DNA of 64,000 nt from Modestobacter muralis (GCF_010682105.1 NZ_JAAGWH010000033.1:1-64000); one strand, 5' to 3'. Positions 16,974-31,428 are shown, counted from the stretch's first letter. Notes: a model not told the origin generated them from the sequence alone. Made by a program: numbers and translations.

Positions 16974-18257
16974 TCAGGCGCGCAGCGGGGACGCCGGCCC
17001 GGGCGGCCCACCGGCCAGCGGGTCGGTGCGCAGGTCGTCGGCCAGTCTGTCGCGCGAGGCGCCCTCGCCCAGCAGCGAGACGGCGAAGAAGGCCAGGAAT
17101 GCCGGGGTGGCGTCGAACAGGCCGCTCTCCAGCACGCTGCGCCCGAGCAGGTAGACCAGCAGGCCGAGGAAGAGCGCGCGCTGCGGGCGCGGGGCGTGCC
17201 ACGCCCCGCGCAGCGCCCACACCGCCCAGGCGCCGGCCACCAGCACGCCGAGCACCCCGGCCTGCACCAGCGCCGACACCCAGCTGCTGTCCAGCGGCTG
17301 GGTCTTCCAGTACTGGCCCTGGACGGCGATCTCCTTGACCGAGAGCCCGCCGCCGAACACCAGCTCCCAGCCCGACTCCGCCCAGGTGGTCGCGGCGCGC
17401 CAGGCGATCATCCGGGAGTGCAGGGTGCTGGTGCCCGCGCCGTCCCGTTCGGCGAAGCCGGTGGCCGCACCGGTGCCGGCCACGGCCAGCACGCCCAGCC
17501 CGCCCAGCAGCAGCACGCTGACGACCAGCCCGACGCGGGCCCGGCGCAGGTGCAGGCCGGTGACCAGGACCCCGACGAGCAGCATGAGCAGGCCGGTGCG
17601 CGAGCCGGTCTCCCAGATGACGGCCAGCGCCACGACGGCGGCCAGGGTGCCGGGCCCGCTGATCTCGCCGAGCACCGTGCGCCAGGCGACGTGGGCCACG
17701 ACGACCCCGGCGAGCAGGGCCAGCTCGTTCGGGCTCAGCGGCGGCAGCCCCCCGGCCAGCCGGCCGGAGGAGAGCGTGGGCAGGCCGGTCAGCACCGCGA
17801 CCAGCGCGATGGCCCCGCACGCCCGGGCCAGGGCGGTCGAGAACTCCAGCACGGTCGACGAGCGCAGCAGCAGCAGGACGGTCGCGGCCAGCACCACGAG
17901 CCGGACGGCGACCAGGCTGCTGGGCAGCAGCGTGCCGTGGGTCAGCGAGCCGAGCACCGAGCTGCTGAGCAGGACGGCGAGGAACCAGACCGAGCCGGTG
18001 CCCACCCGCCGCCGCGGTCCGGACGCCGCCAGCAGCAGCGCACCGGTGAGGGCCAGCACGCTGAGCAGGCCCTTGCCGGCCACGACCGGGTCCAGGGCGC
18101 CGGTGAAGTACTCGCCGCGCCGCCAGCCCACGGTGCTGGCCACCAGCAGCAGGGCCACCGCGGTGCGGGCCACCGCCCGCCGGGCGGGGTCGGTGGACGC
18201 GGCGTCCGGTCCCGGCCCGGGCGGGACGACGGGACGCCGGACCGGCGCCGCGGTCAC
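16974..18257 (-). CDS. O-antigen ligase/polymerase-like membrane protein (Wzy-like)
   Basis: A 427-residue membrane protein with about ten hydrophobic helices and a larger external loop (residues about 275-320) containing HSRMIAWRAATTWAESGWELVFGGG. The short motif pattern (SRTGLL; R..W...W; GG) is typical of the Wzy_C/O-antigen ligase family, which polymerises lipid-linked repeats. The GTG overlaps the upstream stop by four bases. Function by topology and context; the substrate is unknown. Confidence 0.8.
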   Translation of the reverse strand: MTAAPVRRPVVPPGPGPDAASTDPARRAVARTAVALLLVASTVGWRRGEYFTGALDPVVAGKGLLSVLALTGALLLAASGPRRRVGTGSVWFLAVLLSSSVLGSLTHGTLLPSSLVAVRLVVLAATVLLLLRSSTVLEFSTALARACGAIALVAVLTGLPTLSSGRLAGGLPPLSPNELALLAGVVVAHVAWRTVLGEISGPGTLAAVVALAVIWETGSRTGLLMLLVGVLVTGLHLRRARVGLVVSVLLLGGLGVLAVAGTGAATGFAERDGAGTSTLHSRMIAWRAATTWAESGWELVFGGGLSVKEIAVQGQYWKTQPLDSSWVSALVQAGVLGVLVAGAWAVWALRGAWHAPRPQRALFLGLLVYLLGRSVLESGLFDATPAFLAFFAVSLLGEGASRDRLADDLRTDPLAGGPPGPASPLRA

Positions 18258-19462
18258 CGGGGGGCGGGCGTGGCCCGCGGGGACCGCGAGCGCGTCGCCG
18301 CCGCGCGGGGGGCCGGCACCACGGTGGGCGTGCCCGGTGCGGCGCCGGCCGGGTCGGTGCCGGTGTCGATGGCCGGCGCCGGGCGGCGCCGGGGCGTGGG
18401 CGGGGTGAGCACGACGGCCAGCGCGGTCGCGCCGACCTCGCCGAGCAGGGTGCGCACCTCGGTCAGGTCAGCGGCCACCACCCGCCCGGTCGGGACGACG
18501 AGGACGACCGAGCTGCCCGCGGCCCGGCGCCAGGTGGCTACCGGGGCCAGCGGGTCGGTGACGGAGACCGACACCGGTGCCGCGCCCGACGGGTCGGCGG
18601 CCGGGGCGGCGCCGTCGAGCACGGCGGGCACGTCGCGGACGGAGAGCTCACGGGCGAGGTCGGCGGCGAAGGCGGTGGCGGCCTCCTGCTCCTCGGGGGA
18701 CGGCGAGAGCACCAGCAGCGAGCCGGGCCGGTCGGCGCCCAGCAGGTCCAGCCGGCGGGCCAGCGTGGCGGCCGGGCGGCCGCTGAGCGCGCCCCGCCGG
18801 CGACCGGCCGGGGCGCTGAGGACCGACAGTCCGGGGTCGGCGCCCCAGGCCTGCCGGACGCCGTCCTCGTCGTGCACGGTCGGGTCGAGCCGGCTGCGCA
18901 CGATGGCGGCGGCCAGGCCGAGGAACAGGCCCACGACCAGGCCCAGCGCCAGGACCGGCAGGGTCTGCGGCGTGGTCGGCCCGGCCGGCGCGGTGGCGGG
19001 GTTGGTGACGGTCAGCGCCACCGGTGAGGTCTTCGTGCCCGGCTGCTCGAGCTCCTCGACGACGTCGGTGAACTGCTCGGCCACCGCGTTGGCGACGGCC
19101 GCCGCCGTGTCCGGGTCGGCGAAGGTGGCGGTGACGTTGATCTGCGAGGTGTCGGCCGGGTTCGCCGCGCTCAGGTGGCCGCGCAGCTGCGGCACGGTCA
19201 GGCCCGTGCGCAGCTCGGCCTCGGCCGGGGCGAGCACCGCGGCGCTGACGGCGACGTCGGGGTAGCTCTCCACCCGCGCGCTGATGAACTGCGGGCTGGC
19301 GGTCCCCTCGGCCGAGGAGCTGACGAACACCTGGGCGGTGGCCTGGTAGGTCCGCGGGGCGAACAGCAGCACCGCGCCCGCCACCAGCAGGCAGGCCAGC
19401 AGCGTGCCGACGCCCGCGCGCCAGTGCCGGCGCAGCGCGCCGACGTAGTCCCTGAGTTCCAT
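18254..19462 (-). CDS. Wzz-type chain-length determinant with degenerate kinase-like tail
   Basis: A 402-residue protein. The N-terminus (MELRDYVGALRRHWRAGVG) leads into TM1 (about 17-36), a periplasmic-type coiled region, and TM2 (about 165-190, LPVLALGLVVGLFLGLAAAI), the layout of Wzz/CapA polysaccharide co-polymerases. The cytoplasmic tail is about 210 residues and looks like a BY-kinase fold without its active site: the Walker A position reads LVLSPSPEEQEAATAFAADLA, and no DxxP or Tyr cluster is present. It keeps SSVVLVVPTGRVVAADLTEV, which resembles the CpsD-type C-terminal strand and helix. ATG 19462 is preceded by GGGGAG. Likely controls polymer length. Confidence 0.82.
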   Translation of the reverse strand: MELRDYVGALRRHWRAGVGTLLACLLVAGAVLLFAPRTYQATAQVFVSSSAEGTASPQFISARVESYPDVAVSAAVLAPAEAELRTGLTVPQLRGHLSAANPADTSQINVTATFADPDTAAAVANAVAEQFTDVVEELEQPGTKTSPVALTVTNPATAPAGPTTPQTLPVLALGLVVGLFLGLAAAIVRSRLDPTVHDEDGVRQAWGADPGLSVLSAPAGRRRGALSGRPAATLARRLDLLGADRPGSLLVLSPSPEEQEAATAFAADLARELSVRDVPAVLDGAAPAADPSGAAPVSVSVTDPLAPVATWRRAAGSSVVLVVPTGRVVAADLTEVRTLLGEVGATALAVVLTPPTPRRRPAPAIDTGTDPAGAAPGTPTVVPAPRAAATRSRSPRATPAPR

Positions 19463-19850
19463 GTGTCTGCTCCCCGCCGTGCGGCACCGCCGCACCTGCT
19501 GCCGGCTCCACGCACGGCCGGTCGCCGTCCTGCCCTGATGTCCTGCTGAGTCTCCGGGCGCGGGACGGCGGGCCACCAGGGCTGACGAGGGGTGCTCACC
19601 CGTGCGAGGTGGACCGGCCCGCCGGCCGGGCACGGGCGGCTCCACCCACCGGGGGAGGGTCGTCACCCGCCGGTGTGCCGACCGGTGCCCGATGGGGTGA
19701 CAGCCGCCGGATCGATGACGCTGTGTGACGTCTGCGGAGCTTCACTTGCCGACGAACAGGACGGTGAGCGGGATCGGACGGCGATCCCGTCACCGTGGGT
19801 GGCCATCGACCGCCAGCACAACGTCAGCGCCAGACGCACCGGGAGACGAC
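19463..19850. promoter_or_regulatory. Divergent 388-bp control region between the Wzz-like and cytidylyltransferase genes
   Basis: No gene is apparent. An interrupted dyad GTCACCC ... GGGTGAC with an inner CCGGT/ACCGG pair lies around 19664-19701. Promoters must face both ways here, but I cannot assign -10 boxes with confidence. Confidence 0.35.
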
Positions 19851-20300
19851 ATGACCGTGATCGGCTACGCCCCAGGGGCCTACGACCTCTTCCACGTCGG
19901 GCACCTCAACATCCTCCGGCACGCCGCCGAGCACTGCGACCACCTGATCGCCGGGGTCGTCTCCGACGAGGTGCTGCTGCTGACCAAGGGCCGGCTCCCG
20001 GTCGTGCCGCTGGCCGAGCGCATGGAGATCGTGGGCAACCTGCGCTTCGTCGACGGCGTCCACGCCGAGGTCGTCCCGGACAAGCTCGACACCTGGCGCG
20101 AGGTGCAGTTCGACGTGATCTTCAAGGGCGACGACTGGCGGGGCACCGCCAAGGGCGACAAGCTCGAGGCCGACTTCGCCGCCGTGGGCGTGGCCGTGCA
20201 CTACTTCCCCTACACGATGCACACCTCGTCCACGCAGCTGCGCAAGGCGCTGGCCGCCCTGGACGCCGCCCGCCCCACGGGTGCCTCCGTCTCCGTCTGA
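19851..20300 (+). CDS. Glycerol-3-phosphate cytidylyltransferase-like nucleotidyltransferase (TagD/RfaE2-like)
   Basis: A 149-residue cytoplasmic nucleotidyltransferase. The GxFDxxHxGH motif is present as GAYDLFHVGHLNIL near residues 9-22, and the second motif appears as FPYTMHTSSTQLRK near residues 122-135. Between them lie GVVSDEV and FKGDDWRG. Family members make CDP-glycerol (TagD) or ADP/CDP-sugars (HldE-type). ATG 19851 follows GGGAG. Its place beside the polysaccharide locus and the CDP-alcohol phosphotransferase at 7899 suggests that it supplies CDP-glycerol or a similar CDP-alcohol for polymer modification; that link is inference. Confidence 0.85.
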   Translation: MTVIGYAPGAYDLFHVGHLNILRHAAEHCDHLIAGVVSDEVLLLTKGRLPVVPLAERMEIVGNLRFVDGVHAEVVPDKLDTWREVQFDVIFKGDDWRGTAKGDKLEADFAAVGVAVHYFPYTMHTSSTQLRKALAALDAARPTGASVSV

Positions 20301-20374
20301 CCGGCCTCCCCGCCGGGGTCCGCGAGGTCGTGGAGGTCTCCTCCCGACGGTCCGCGGCGGTCCCGACAGCGGGT

Positions 20375-20380
20375 TAACCT
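20375..20380 (+). promoter_or_regulatory. Possible -10 element for mfd
   Basis: TAACCT, 64 nt before the mfd start; no clear -35 hexamer. Confidence 0.3.
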
Positions 20381-20444
20381 GGGACTCGGCCCCCGCGCGC
20401 ACCCGGCGCGCCGTGTGCGGCCCCTGAACCGGGAGTGTCCTGTC

Positions 20445-23993
<3,549 letters not shown>

Positions 23994-24007
23994 CCCCGTC
24001 CCGCCCT

Positions 24008-24091
24008 CAGACGGTGATCAGGTGACCTGATCACCGTCTGTCCTCCCTCACCAACGTTGGTGCGGCAGGCCGGACGTTGGTGAGGGAGGAC
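24008..24091. repeat. Composite palindromic element, copy 1
   Basis: The first part is an almost perfect palindrome: CAGACGGTGATCAGGT (24008-24023), centre G, and its exact reverse complement (24025-24040). The second part starts at 24040 with left arm GTCCTCCCTCACCA, then ACGT, a first right-arm-like TGGTGCGGCAGG, a spacer, and a second right arm TGGTGAGGGAGGAC (24078-24091) that pairs perfectly with the left arm. The same architecture occurs at 36312-36391. Confidence 0.7.
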
Positions 24092-24122
24092 GTCGTCTGC
24101 GGGGCCGGGGGAGACTGGCGGC

Positions 24123-25028
24123 GTGCCGACCTTCGTGACCGTCAGCCCGCACCTGCCCGGACTCCTCGGCCCCACCGGCTGGCAGGCGGTCACCGCCATC
24201 GACCGGCTGGTCGCGCTGCCCGGCGCCGCCGCCACCGCCGAGGCGCTGCGGGAAGCCGGCACGGCGGTCACCGACCTCGCGACCCTGGCCGAGGTGCCCG
24301 CCGGCGCGGTCTGCCTGCTCACCCGCGCCGAGGTCCCCGAGGGCGCGACGGTGGTCGTCGGCGCCCCCGAGCCGCCCGGCGCCCGGCTGCTGGACGTCGT
24401 CGCGGTGATGGACCGGCTGCGCTCACCCGGCGGCTGCCCCTGGGACGCCGAGCAGACCCACGCCTCGCTGCGCGGCTACCTGCTGGAGGAGGCGCACGAG
24501 GCCTACGACGCGATCGTCGACGAGGACCCCGTCGGCATACGCGAGGAGCTCGGCGACGTCCTGCTCCAGGTCGTCTTCCACGCCCGGGTGGCGCAGGAGG
24601 CACCCTTCGGTGTCCCGTTCGACGTCGACGACGTGGCCGGTGACCTGGTGGACAAGCTGGTGCGCCGGCACCCGCACGTCTTCGCCGACGCCGGCCCGCG
24701 GGACGTCGCGGCCGTCGAGCGCGGCTGGGACGAGATCAAGAAGATCGAGAAGCAGCGCCGCTCGCCGACCGAGGGCGTCTCCCGCTCGCAGCCGGCCACC
24801 TCGTGGGGCGCGGCGCTGGCCGGCCGGGCCGCTCGGGCCGGGCTGCCGACCCCGCCCGCCGCCGAGCTGACCGCGACCGACGCCGCCGAGCTGGGGGAGC
24901 AGCTGCTCGGCATCGTCGTCGCCGCCCGGGAGCGCGGCTGGGACGCCGAGGACGCGCTGCGCACCGCCGTCCGCCGCTACGCCGACGCCCTGGACGCCGC
25001 CGCCCACGCCCGCCCTCCCCAGGCATAG
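24123..25028 (+). CDS. mazG: Nucleoside triphosphate pyrophosphohydrolase MazG
   Basis: Hydrolyses NTPs or dNTPs to monophosphate and pyrophosphate, a housecleaning and stress role. The 301-residue product has an N-terminal region of about 85 residues typical of actinobacterial MazG, then the MazG core: LRSPGGCPWDAEQTHASL, LLEEAHEAYDAI with the EExxE metal ligands, and EELGDVLLQVVFHARVA. GTG 24123 has no Shine-Dalgarno; GAGACT lies 6 nt upstream, the leaderless geometry. Its stop codon lies inside a repeat (25018-25107). Confidence 0.92.
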   Translation: MPTFVTVSPHLPGLLGPTGWQAVTAIDRLVALPGAAATAEALREAGTAVTDLATLAEVPAGAVCLLTRAEVPEGATVVVGAPEPPGARLLDVVAVMDRLRSPGGCPWDAEQTHASLRGYLLEEAHEAYDAIVDEDPVGIREELGDVLLQVVFHARVAQEAPFGVPFDVDDVAGDLVDKLVRRHPHVFADAGPRDVAAVERGWDEIKKIEKQRRSPTEGVSRSQPATSWGAALAGRAARAGLPTPPAAELTATDAAELGEQLLGIVVAARERGWDAEDALRTAVRRYADALDAAAHARPPQA

Positions 25029-25107
25029 GTACCAACACCCCCGTGTGCACCCGCCGGGACGCAGGTATCGGTACCAATGCCTCGGTGGCTGTGGGTGAAC
25101 ACACGGC
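25018..25107. repeat. Direct and inverted repeats overlapping the mazG stop
   Basis: CAGGCATAGGTACCAAC at 25019-25035 recurs as CAGGTATCGGTACCAAT at 25062-25078 (direct, 13 of 17 by my count). AGGCATAGGTACC (25021-25033) also pairs with GGTACCAATGCCT (25070-25082), and CCGTGTG-CACCC pairs with GGGTGAACACACGG further right. The mazG TAG is inside the first copy. Confidence 0.5.
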
Positions 25108-25138
25108 CGGGACGGCGGCTGCGCACAGCAGGCGCACC

Positions 25139-25144
25139 TAGCGT
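25139..25144 (+). promoter_or_regulatory. Possible -10 element for the MscS-family gene
   Basis: TAGCGT, 66 nt before ATG 25211; the same CTAGCGT string occurs before phoH at 56006-56012. Confidence 0.3.
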
Positions 25145-25210
25145 GGAGGGCTCCGGCCAACGGCGTGCCCGGTCCTCCCGCCCGCGCCACCCGCCAGGAG
25201 CCCGTCCCGC

Positions 25211-26481
25211 ATGCTCGTGCCCTCCCCGTTCCCCCTTGCTGTCGACGGCACCGTCTCCGAGGTGCTGCCGCAGGCCACCTGGCTCCTGCTCCTCGTCGTC
25301 GGCGGTGCCGCGCTGGCCGCCTGGCTGGTCGCGGTGGCCATCGGCACCGTGGTGCGCCGCTTCGCCGGCCGCAGCACGGCCGTCGCCGACCTGTCCCGGC
25401 GCGGACGCCGGCCGCTGCGGGTGCTGCTCGTGCTCGTCGCGGTGACGGTGGTGCTGGACTCGGCGACCGGGGTGGGGGAGTGGCGCGACGTCGTCGTCCG
25501 GGTGCTGGGCCTGGCCCTGATCGCGGTGGCCGCCTGGCTGGTCGCGGTCGCCGCCTTCGTCGTGGAGGACCTCGCGCTGGCCCGCTACGACGTCGACGTG
25601 GTGGACAACCGGCACGCCCGCCGGGTGCGCACCCAGGTCACGCTGGTGCGCCGGCTCACCGTCGCGGTGCTGGCCCTGCTGGCGATCGCCGGGATGCTGC
25701 TCACCTTCCCCGCGGCCCGGGCGGCCGGCACGTCGATCCTGGCCAGCGCCGGGGTGCTGTCGGTCGTGGCGGGTCTGGCCGCGCAGACCTCGCTGGCCAA
25801 CGTGTTCGCCGGGCTGCAGCTGGCCTTCACCGACGCCATCCGGGTCGACGACGTCGTGGTCGTGCAGGAGGAGTGGGGGCGGATCGAGGAGATCACGCTG
25901 ACCTACGTCGTCGTGCACGTCTGGGACGACCGCCGGCTCGTGCTCCCCTCGACGTACTTCACGACGACGCCCTTCCAGAACTGGACCCGCACCGAGTCCG
26001 CCGTCCTGGGCTCGATCGAGATCGACGTCGACTGGACGACGCCCTTCGACGAGATGCGCACCGCCCTGGACCGGATGCTCGACGAGAACAACCTGTGGGA
26101 CGAGCGGGTCAAGGTCCTGCAGGTGACCGACGCGGTGAGCTCGGTGATCCGGGTCCGCGTGCTGGTCAGCGCCAAGGACGGCCCGACCCTGTTCGACCTG
26201 CGCTGCCAGGTGCGGGAGGCGCTGGTGGTCTGGCTGCAGCGCGAGCACGGCGCCTCGCTGCCGCGGGTCCGCACCGAGGGCGTGGGGGGCTTCGGCGTCG
26301 AGCGCGTCCCGGCCCCGGCGCTGCCGGGGTCCACGGACGCCGTGACCTCGCCCAACGCCGGCCTGTTCACCGGCAGTGTGGAGGCCCGGGAGCGGTCCCG
26401 GGCCTTCGCCGGTCCCAGCCCCGAGGAGCTCGCCGAACGGTCCCGCAACACCGCCGAGTCCCGTGACGAGCGGCCCGCTCC

Positions 26482-26491
<10 letters not shown>
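25211..26491 (+). CDS. MscS-family mechanosensitive ion channel
   Basis: A 426-residue membrane channel protein that would open on hypo-osmotic stress. It has an N-terminal helix, two further membrane segments, and the MscS pore/beta region: ASAGVLSVVAGLAAQTSLANVFAGLQLAFTDAIRVDDVVVV, then WGRIEEITLTYVVVHVWDDRRLVLPSTYF. The C-terminus is a disordered, charged tail. ATG 25211 is preceded by AGGAG. The last 10 bp overlap the 3' end of the opposing gene at 26482. Confidence 0.9.
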
Positions 26492-28817
<2,326 letters not shown>

Positions 28818-28824
28818 TCTGCGC

Positions 28825-29352
28825 ATGAGCTCCGCCCGCACCCGTCGCGCCCGGCCCGGTGGCTCACGCCGCCGGACCTCGTCGGGGCCGGTGCGGGCGG
28901 GCTCGCGCGGTGCGGCCGACAGCCGGCCCGGCCGGCGCACCACCCGCAGCCCGGCCCGCACCGCCCCCGTCCGCCGCGGGCCGCGGTTCACCGGCCGCAC
29001 GGTGCTGCTCGCCGCGACGGTGCTGCTGCTCGCGCTGACCCTGGCCGGGCCGCTGCGGCAGTACGTCGCCGGCCGCGAGCAGCTGGCCGAGCTGGCCGCC
29101 GAGCAGTCCGCGCTGTCCCAGCGCGCAGCCGACCTGCAGGCGCAGCTGGACCAGCGCGCGGACCCCGCCTACATCGAGCAGCAGGCCCGTGAGCGGCTCA
29201 CCCTCGTGCCGCCGGGCAGCCGGCTGGTCATCGTCGGGGACGCCGGCGGCCCCGGTGACACGGCCGAGGCGCCCGCCGGGGTGCCCGACTCAGCTGCCCC
29301 GCTGCCCTGGTACGAGGCGCTCCTGGACTCGGTGGCCCGGGCCGACGGCTGA
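28825..29352 (+). CDS. ftsB: Septum formation initiator, FtsB/DivIC family
   Basis: A small bitopic divisome protein. The 175-residue product has a long basic cytoplasmic N-terminus (about 52 residues rich in Arg, Ser, Pro), one TM (VLLAATVLLLALTLAGPL), and a short coiled coil (EQLAELAAEQSALSQRAADLQAQLDQ). The family motif DPAYIEQQARERLTLVPPGS follows. It sits 7 bp after eno, as in many actinobacteria. The N-terminal extension is typical of the actinobacterial version. Confidence 0.9.
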   Translation: MSSARTRRARPGGSRRRTSSGPVRAGSRGAADSRPGRRTTRSPARTAPVRRGPRFTGRTVLLAATVLLLALTLAGPLRQYVAGREQLAELAAEQSALSQRAADLQAQLDQRADPAYIEQQARERLTLVPPGSRLVIVGDAGGPGDTAEAPAGVPDSAAPLPWYEALLDSVARADG

Positions 29353-29471
29353 CGTCGGAGGACCCGCCCCCATCACGAGCAACCTCGTGGTGGGGCCCGG
29401 CCAGGGGATCGTCCCGGTGCGTCACCGGGGGCCGTGCGCGTCGCCGGGCCGCCGTCCCGCAGACTCGGGGC

Positions 29472-30053
29472 GTGAGCGAGCGTGCGACCGGACCAGAGAC
29501 CAGCCCCGCTGCCGGCCCCGGGCCGGTGGTGGCCCCGCCGTCCCCGCCGGTCACCGCCGAGGAGCGCGCGGTCATCGCCCGCCAGCTCGGCCGCCCGCCC
29601 CGGGCCCTGGTCGGGGTGGCGCACCGCTGCCCGTGCGGCCAGCCCGACGTCGTCGAGACCTCGCCCCGGCTGGAGGACGGCACCCCGTTCCCCACGCTGT
29701 ACTACCTGACCTGCCCACGGGCGACCGCCGCGGCCAGCCGGCTGGAGTCCGCCGGCCGGATGCGGGAGTGGCAGGAGGAGCTGGGCCGTGACCCCGAGCT
29801 CGCCGCCGCCTACCTCGCCGCGCACGAGAGCTTCCTGGCCACCCGCGACGCCCGCGACGTCCTGCCCACCCGGGCGACCGCCGGCGGCATGCCCGACCGG
29901 GTCAAGTGCCTGCACGCGCTCGCCGGGCACGCGCTCGCCGCGGGCCCGGGCGTGAACCCCATCGGTGACCGCGCGGTCGCCGAGATGGGGGAGTGGTGGG
30001 CCGCCGGCCCGTGCGCCCAGCCCAGCCCCACCGACCCGGAGGACGTGCGATGA
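29472..30053 (+). CDS. DUF501 protein
   Basis: A 193-residue protein with the DUF501 hallmarks: ERAVIARQLGRPPRALVGVAHRCPCGQPDVVET, FPTLYYLTCPRA, MPDRVKCLHALAGHALA and GVNPIGDRAV. Several Cys and His residues (HRCPCG, TCPR, KCLH) suggest a metal site. Function unknown. The family usually lies between ftsB and ppx in actinobacteria, as here. GTG 29472 has CAGACT 6 nt upstream (leaderless type). Its stop overlaps the ppx start (ATGA). Confidence 0.9.
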   Translation: MSERATGPETSPAAGPGPVVAPPSPPVTAEERAVIARQLGRPPRALVGVAHRCPCGQPDVVETSPRLEDGTPFPTLYYLTCPRATAAASRLESAGRMREWQEELGRDPELAAAYLAAHESFLATRDARDVLPTRATAGGMPDRVKCLHALAGHALAAGPGVNPIGDRAVAEMGEWWAAGPCAQPSPTDPEDVR

Positions 30054-30970
30054 GGGTCGCTGCCATCGACTGCGGCACCAACTCCATCCGGCTGCTGGTC
30101 GCCGACGTCCCGCCCGCGGGCCCGGCGACCGACCTGCTCCGCCGGATGGAGGTCGTCCGGCTCGGCCAGGGCGTCGACGCCACCGGCCGGCTCGCCCCGG
30201 AGGCGATCGAGCGCACCCGCCTGGTGCTGGCCGAGTACGCCGCCCAGGCCCGCGAGCTGGGTGCCGAGCGGGTGCGGATGGTCGCCACCAGTGCCAGCCG
30301 GGACGCCGCCAACCGGGCCGACTTCGAGCAGATGGTGCTCACCACGCTCGGTCAGCTCCCCGACGTCGTCCCCGGGGTGGAGGAGGCCGGGCTGTCCTTC
30401 CTCGGCGCCACCGCGTCGCTGACCGGGATCACCGCGCCGTACCTCGTCGTCGACATCGGTGGCGGGTCCACGGAGTTCGTGCTGGGCGACGCCGACGGCG
30501 TACGCGCCGCCCGGTCGGTCGACATCGGCTGCGTGCGGCTCACCGAGCGCCACCTGCGCAGCGACCCGCCGCCGCCGGACGAGGTGCAGGGCGCCGAGGC
30601 CGACATCCGGGCCGCGCTGGCGCTGGTCGCCGCGGAGGTGCCGGTGGGGGAGACCGTGAGCCTGGTCGGGGTGGCCGGCACGGTCACCACCGTCGCCGCG
30701 CTCGCCCTCGGGCTGCCCAGCTACGACCCCGACGCCATCCACGGTTCACGCATCCCGGTCGCCGCCGTCCGCTCGGTCGCCGCGGGGCTGCTCACCGCGA
30801 CCCGCGCCAAGCGGGCCGCGTACCCCGTCATGCACCCGGGCCGGGTCGACGTCATCGGCGCCGGCTCGCTCATCCTGCGGGTGGTCATGGACGCCTTCGA
30901 CCTCGACGAGGTCGTCGTCAGCGAGCACGACATCCTCGACGGCATCGCCCTCCGCCTGGCGCGGTCCTGA
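30050..30970 (+). CDS. ppx: Exopolyphosphatase / guanosine pentaphosphatase family
   Basis: A 306-residue ASKHA-fold phosphatase acting on polyphosphate or pppGpp. Motifs: AAIDCGTNSIRLLVAD (phosphate 1), VATSASRDAANR, YLVVDIGGGSTEFVLG (phosphate 2), GVAGTVTTVAALALG, and VSEHDILDGIA at the C-terminus. It is the short actinobacterial Ppx form without the HD domain. ATG overlaps the DUF501 stop by four bases. Followed by the convergent inverted repeat at 30983-31046. Confidence 0.92.
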   Translation: MRVAAIDCGTNSIRLLVADVPPAGPATDLLRRMEVVRLGQGVDATGRLAPEAIERTRLVLAEYAAQARELGAERVRMVATSASRDAANRADFEQMVLTTLGQLPDVVPGVEEAGLSFLGATASLTGITAPYLVVDIGGGSTEFVLGDADGVRAARSVDIGCVRLTERHLRSDPPPPDEVQGAEADIRAALALVAAEVPVGETVSLVGVAGTVTTVAALALGLPSYDPDAIHGSRIPVAAVRSVAAGLLTATRAKRAAYPVMHPGRVDVIGAGSLILRVVMDAFDLDEVVVSEHDILDGIALRLARS

Positions 30971-30982
30971 CGTAGCACGGAC

Positions 30983-31046
30983 CAGGCAAAGGAACCTCTA
31001 CCTGTGGGTTTTGGGGCAGCAGCGCAGGTGAAGGTTCCTTTGCCTG
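30983..31046. terminator. 22-nt-arm inverted repeat between convergent genes
   Basis: Arms 30983-31004 and 31025-31046 match at 20 of 22 positions around a 20-nt loop; the outer 15 bp (core CAGGCAAAGGAACCT) are perfect. A second small dyad CCTGAAC/GTTCAGG (31043-31063) overlaps the right edge and the DUF4235 stop. Lower in GC than its surroundings. Likely a bidirectional terminator. Confidence 0.6.
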
Positions 31047-31058
31047 AACGGGCCGGGT

Positions 31059-31367
31059 TCAGGCGGCGCTGTCGGCGTTCATGTCCGGGGGCAGCTCACC
31101 GGTGATCGCCTCGTAGAGCGAGGTGGCCACGCGGGCGGCCACCAGCCGGCCGGCCGCCACGAGGACGCCGGAGACCGCCGCCCACGCGAGCGCCTCGCCC
31201 CAGCCGACGCCGGGGGCGGCCGGGTTCTTCGGCGGCGGGTAGCCCCGCACCTTCTCCCACGCCAGGTCGGCGAGCTTCTTGACCATGATCCCGGTCGGCA
31301 CGGCCAGCCCCAGCCCGAGCAGCTTGTAGAGCCCGGGCTCCTTCTCCGCCTGCTTCTTCTTCGCCAC
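31059..31367 (-). CDS. DUF4235 small membrane protein
   Basis: A 102-residue protein with a Lys-rich N-terminus (AKKKQAEKEPG), a first helix (LYKLLGLGLAVPTGIMVKKLADLAWEKV), a YPPPKNP turn and a second membrane helix (EALAWAAVSGVLVAAGRLVAARVATSLYEAITGE), the DUF4235 pattern. Function unknown. GTG 31367 has CAGGAT 6 nt upstream, a leaderless geometry. Confidence 0.82.
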   Translation of the reverse strand: MAKKKQAEKEPGLYKLLGLGLAVPTGIMVKKLADLAWEKVRGYPPPKNPAAPGVGWGEALAWAAVSGVLVAAGRLVAARVATSLYEAITGELPPDMNADSAA

Positions 31368-31428
31368 GACCCGATCCTGCCCCAGGGGCACCGCGGCGCG
31401 CCCACCGGTCGCGTGCTCTGCTGTGGCC

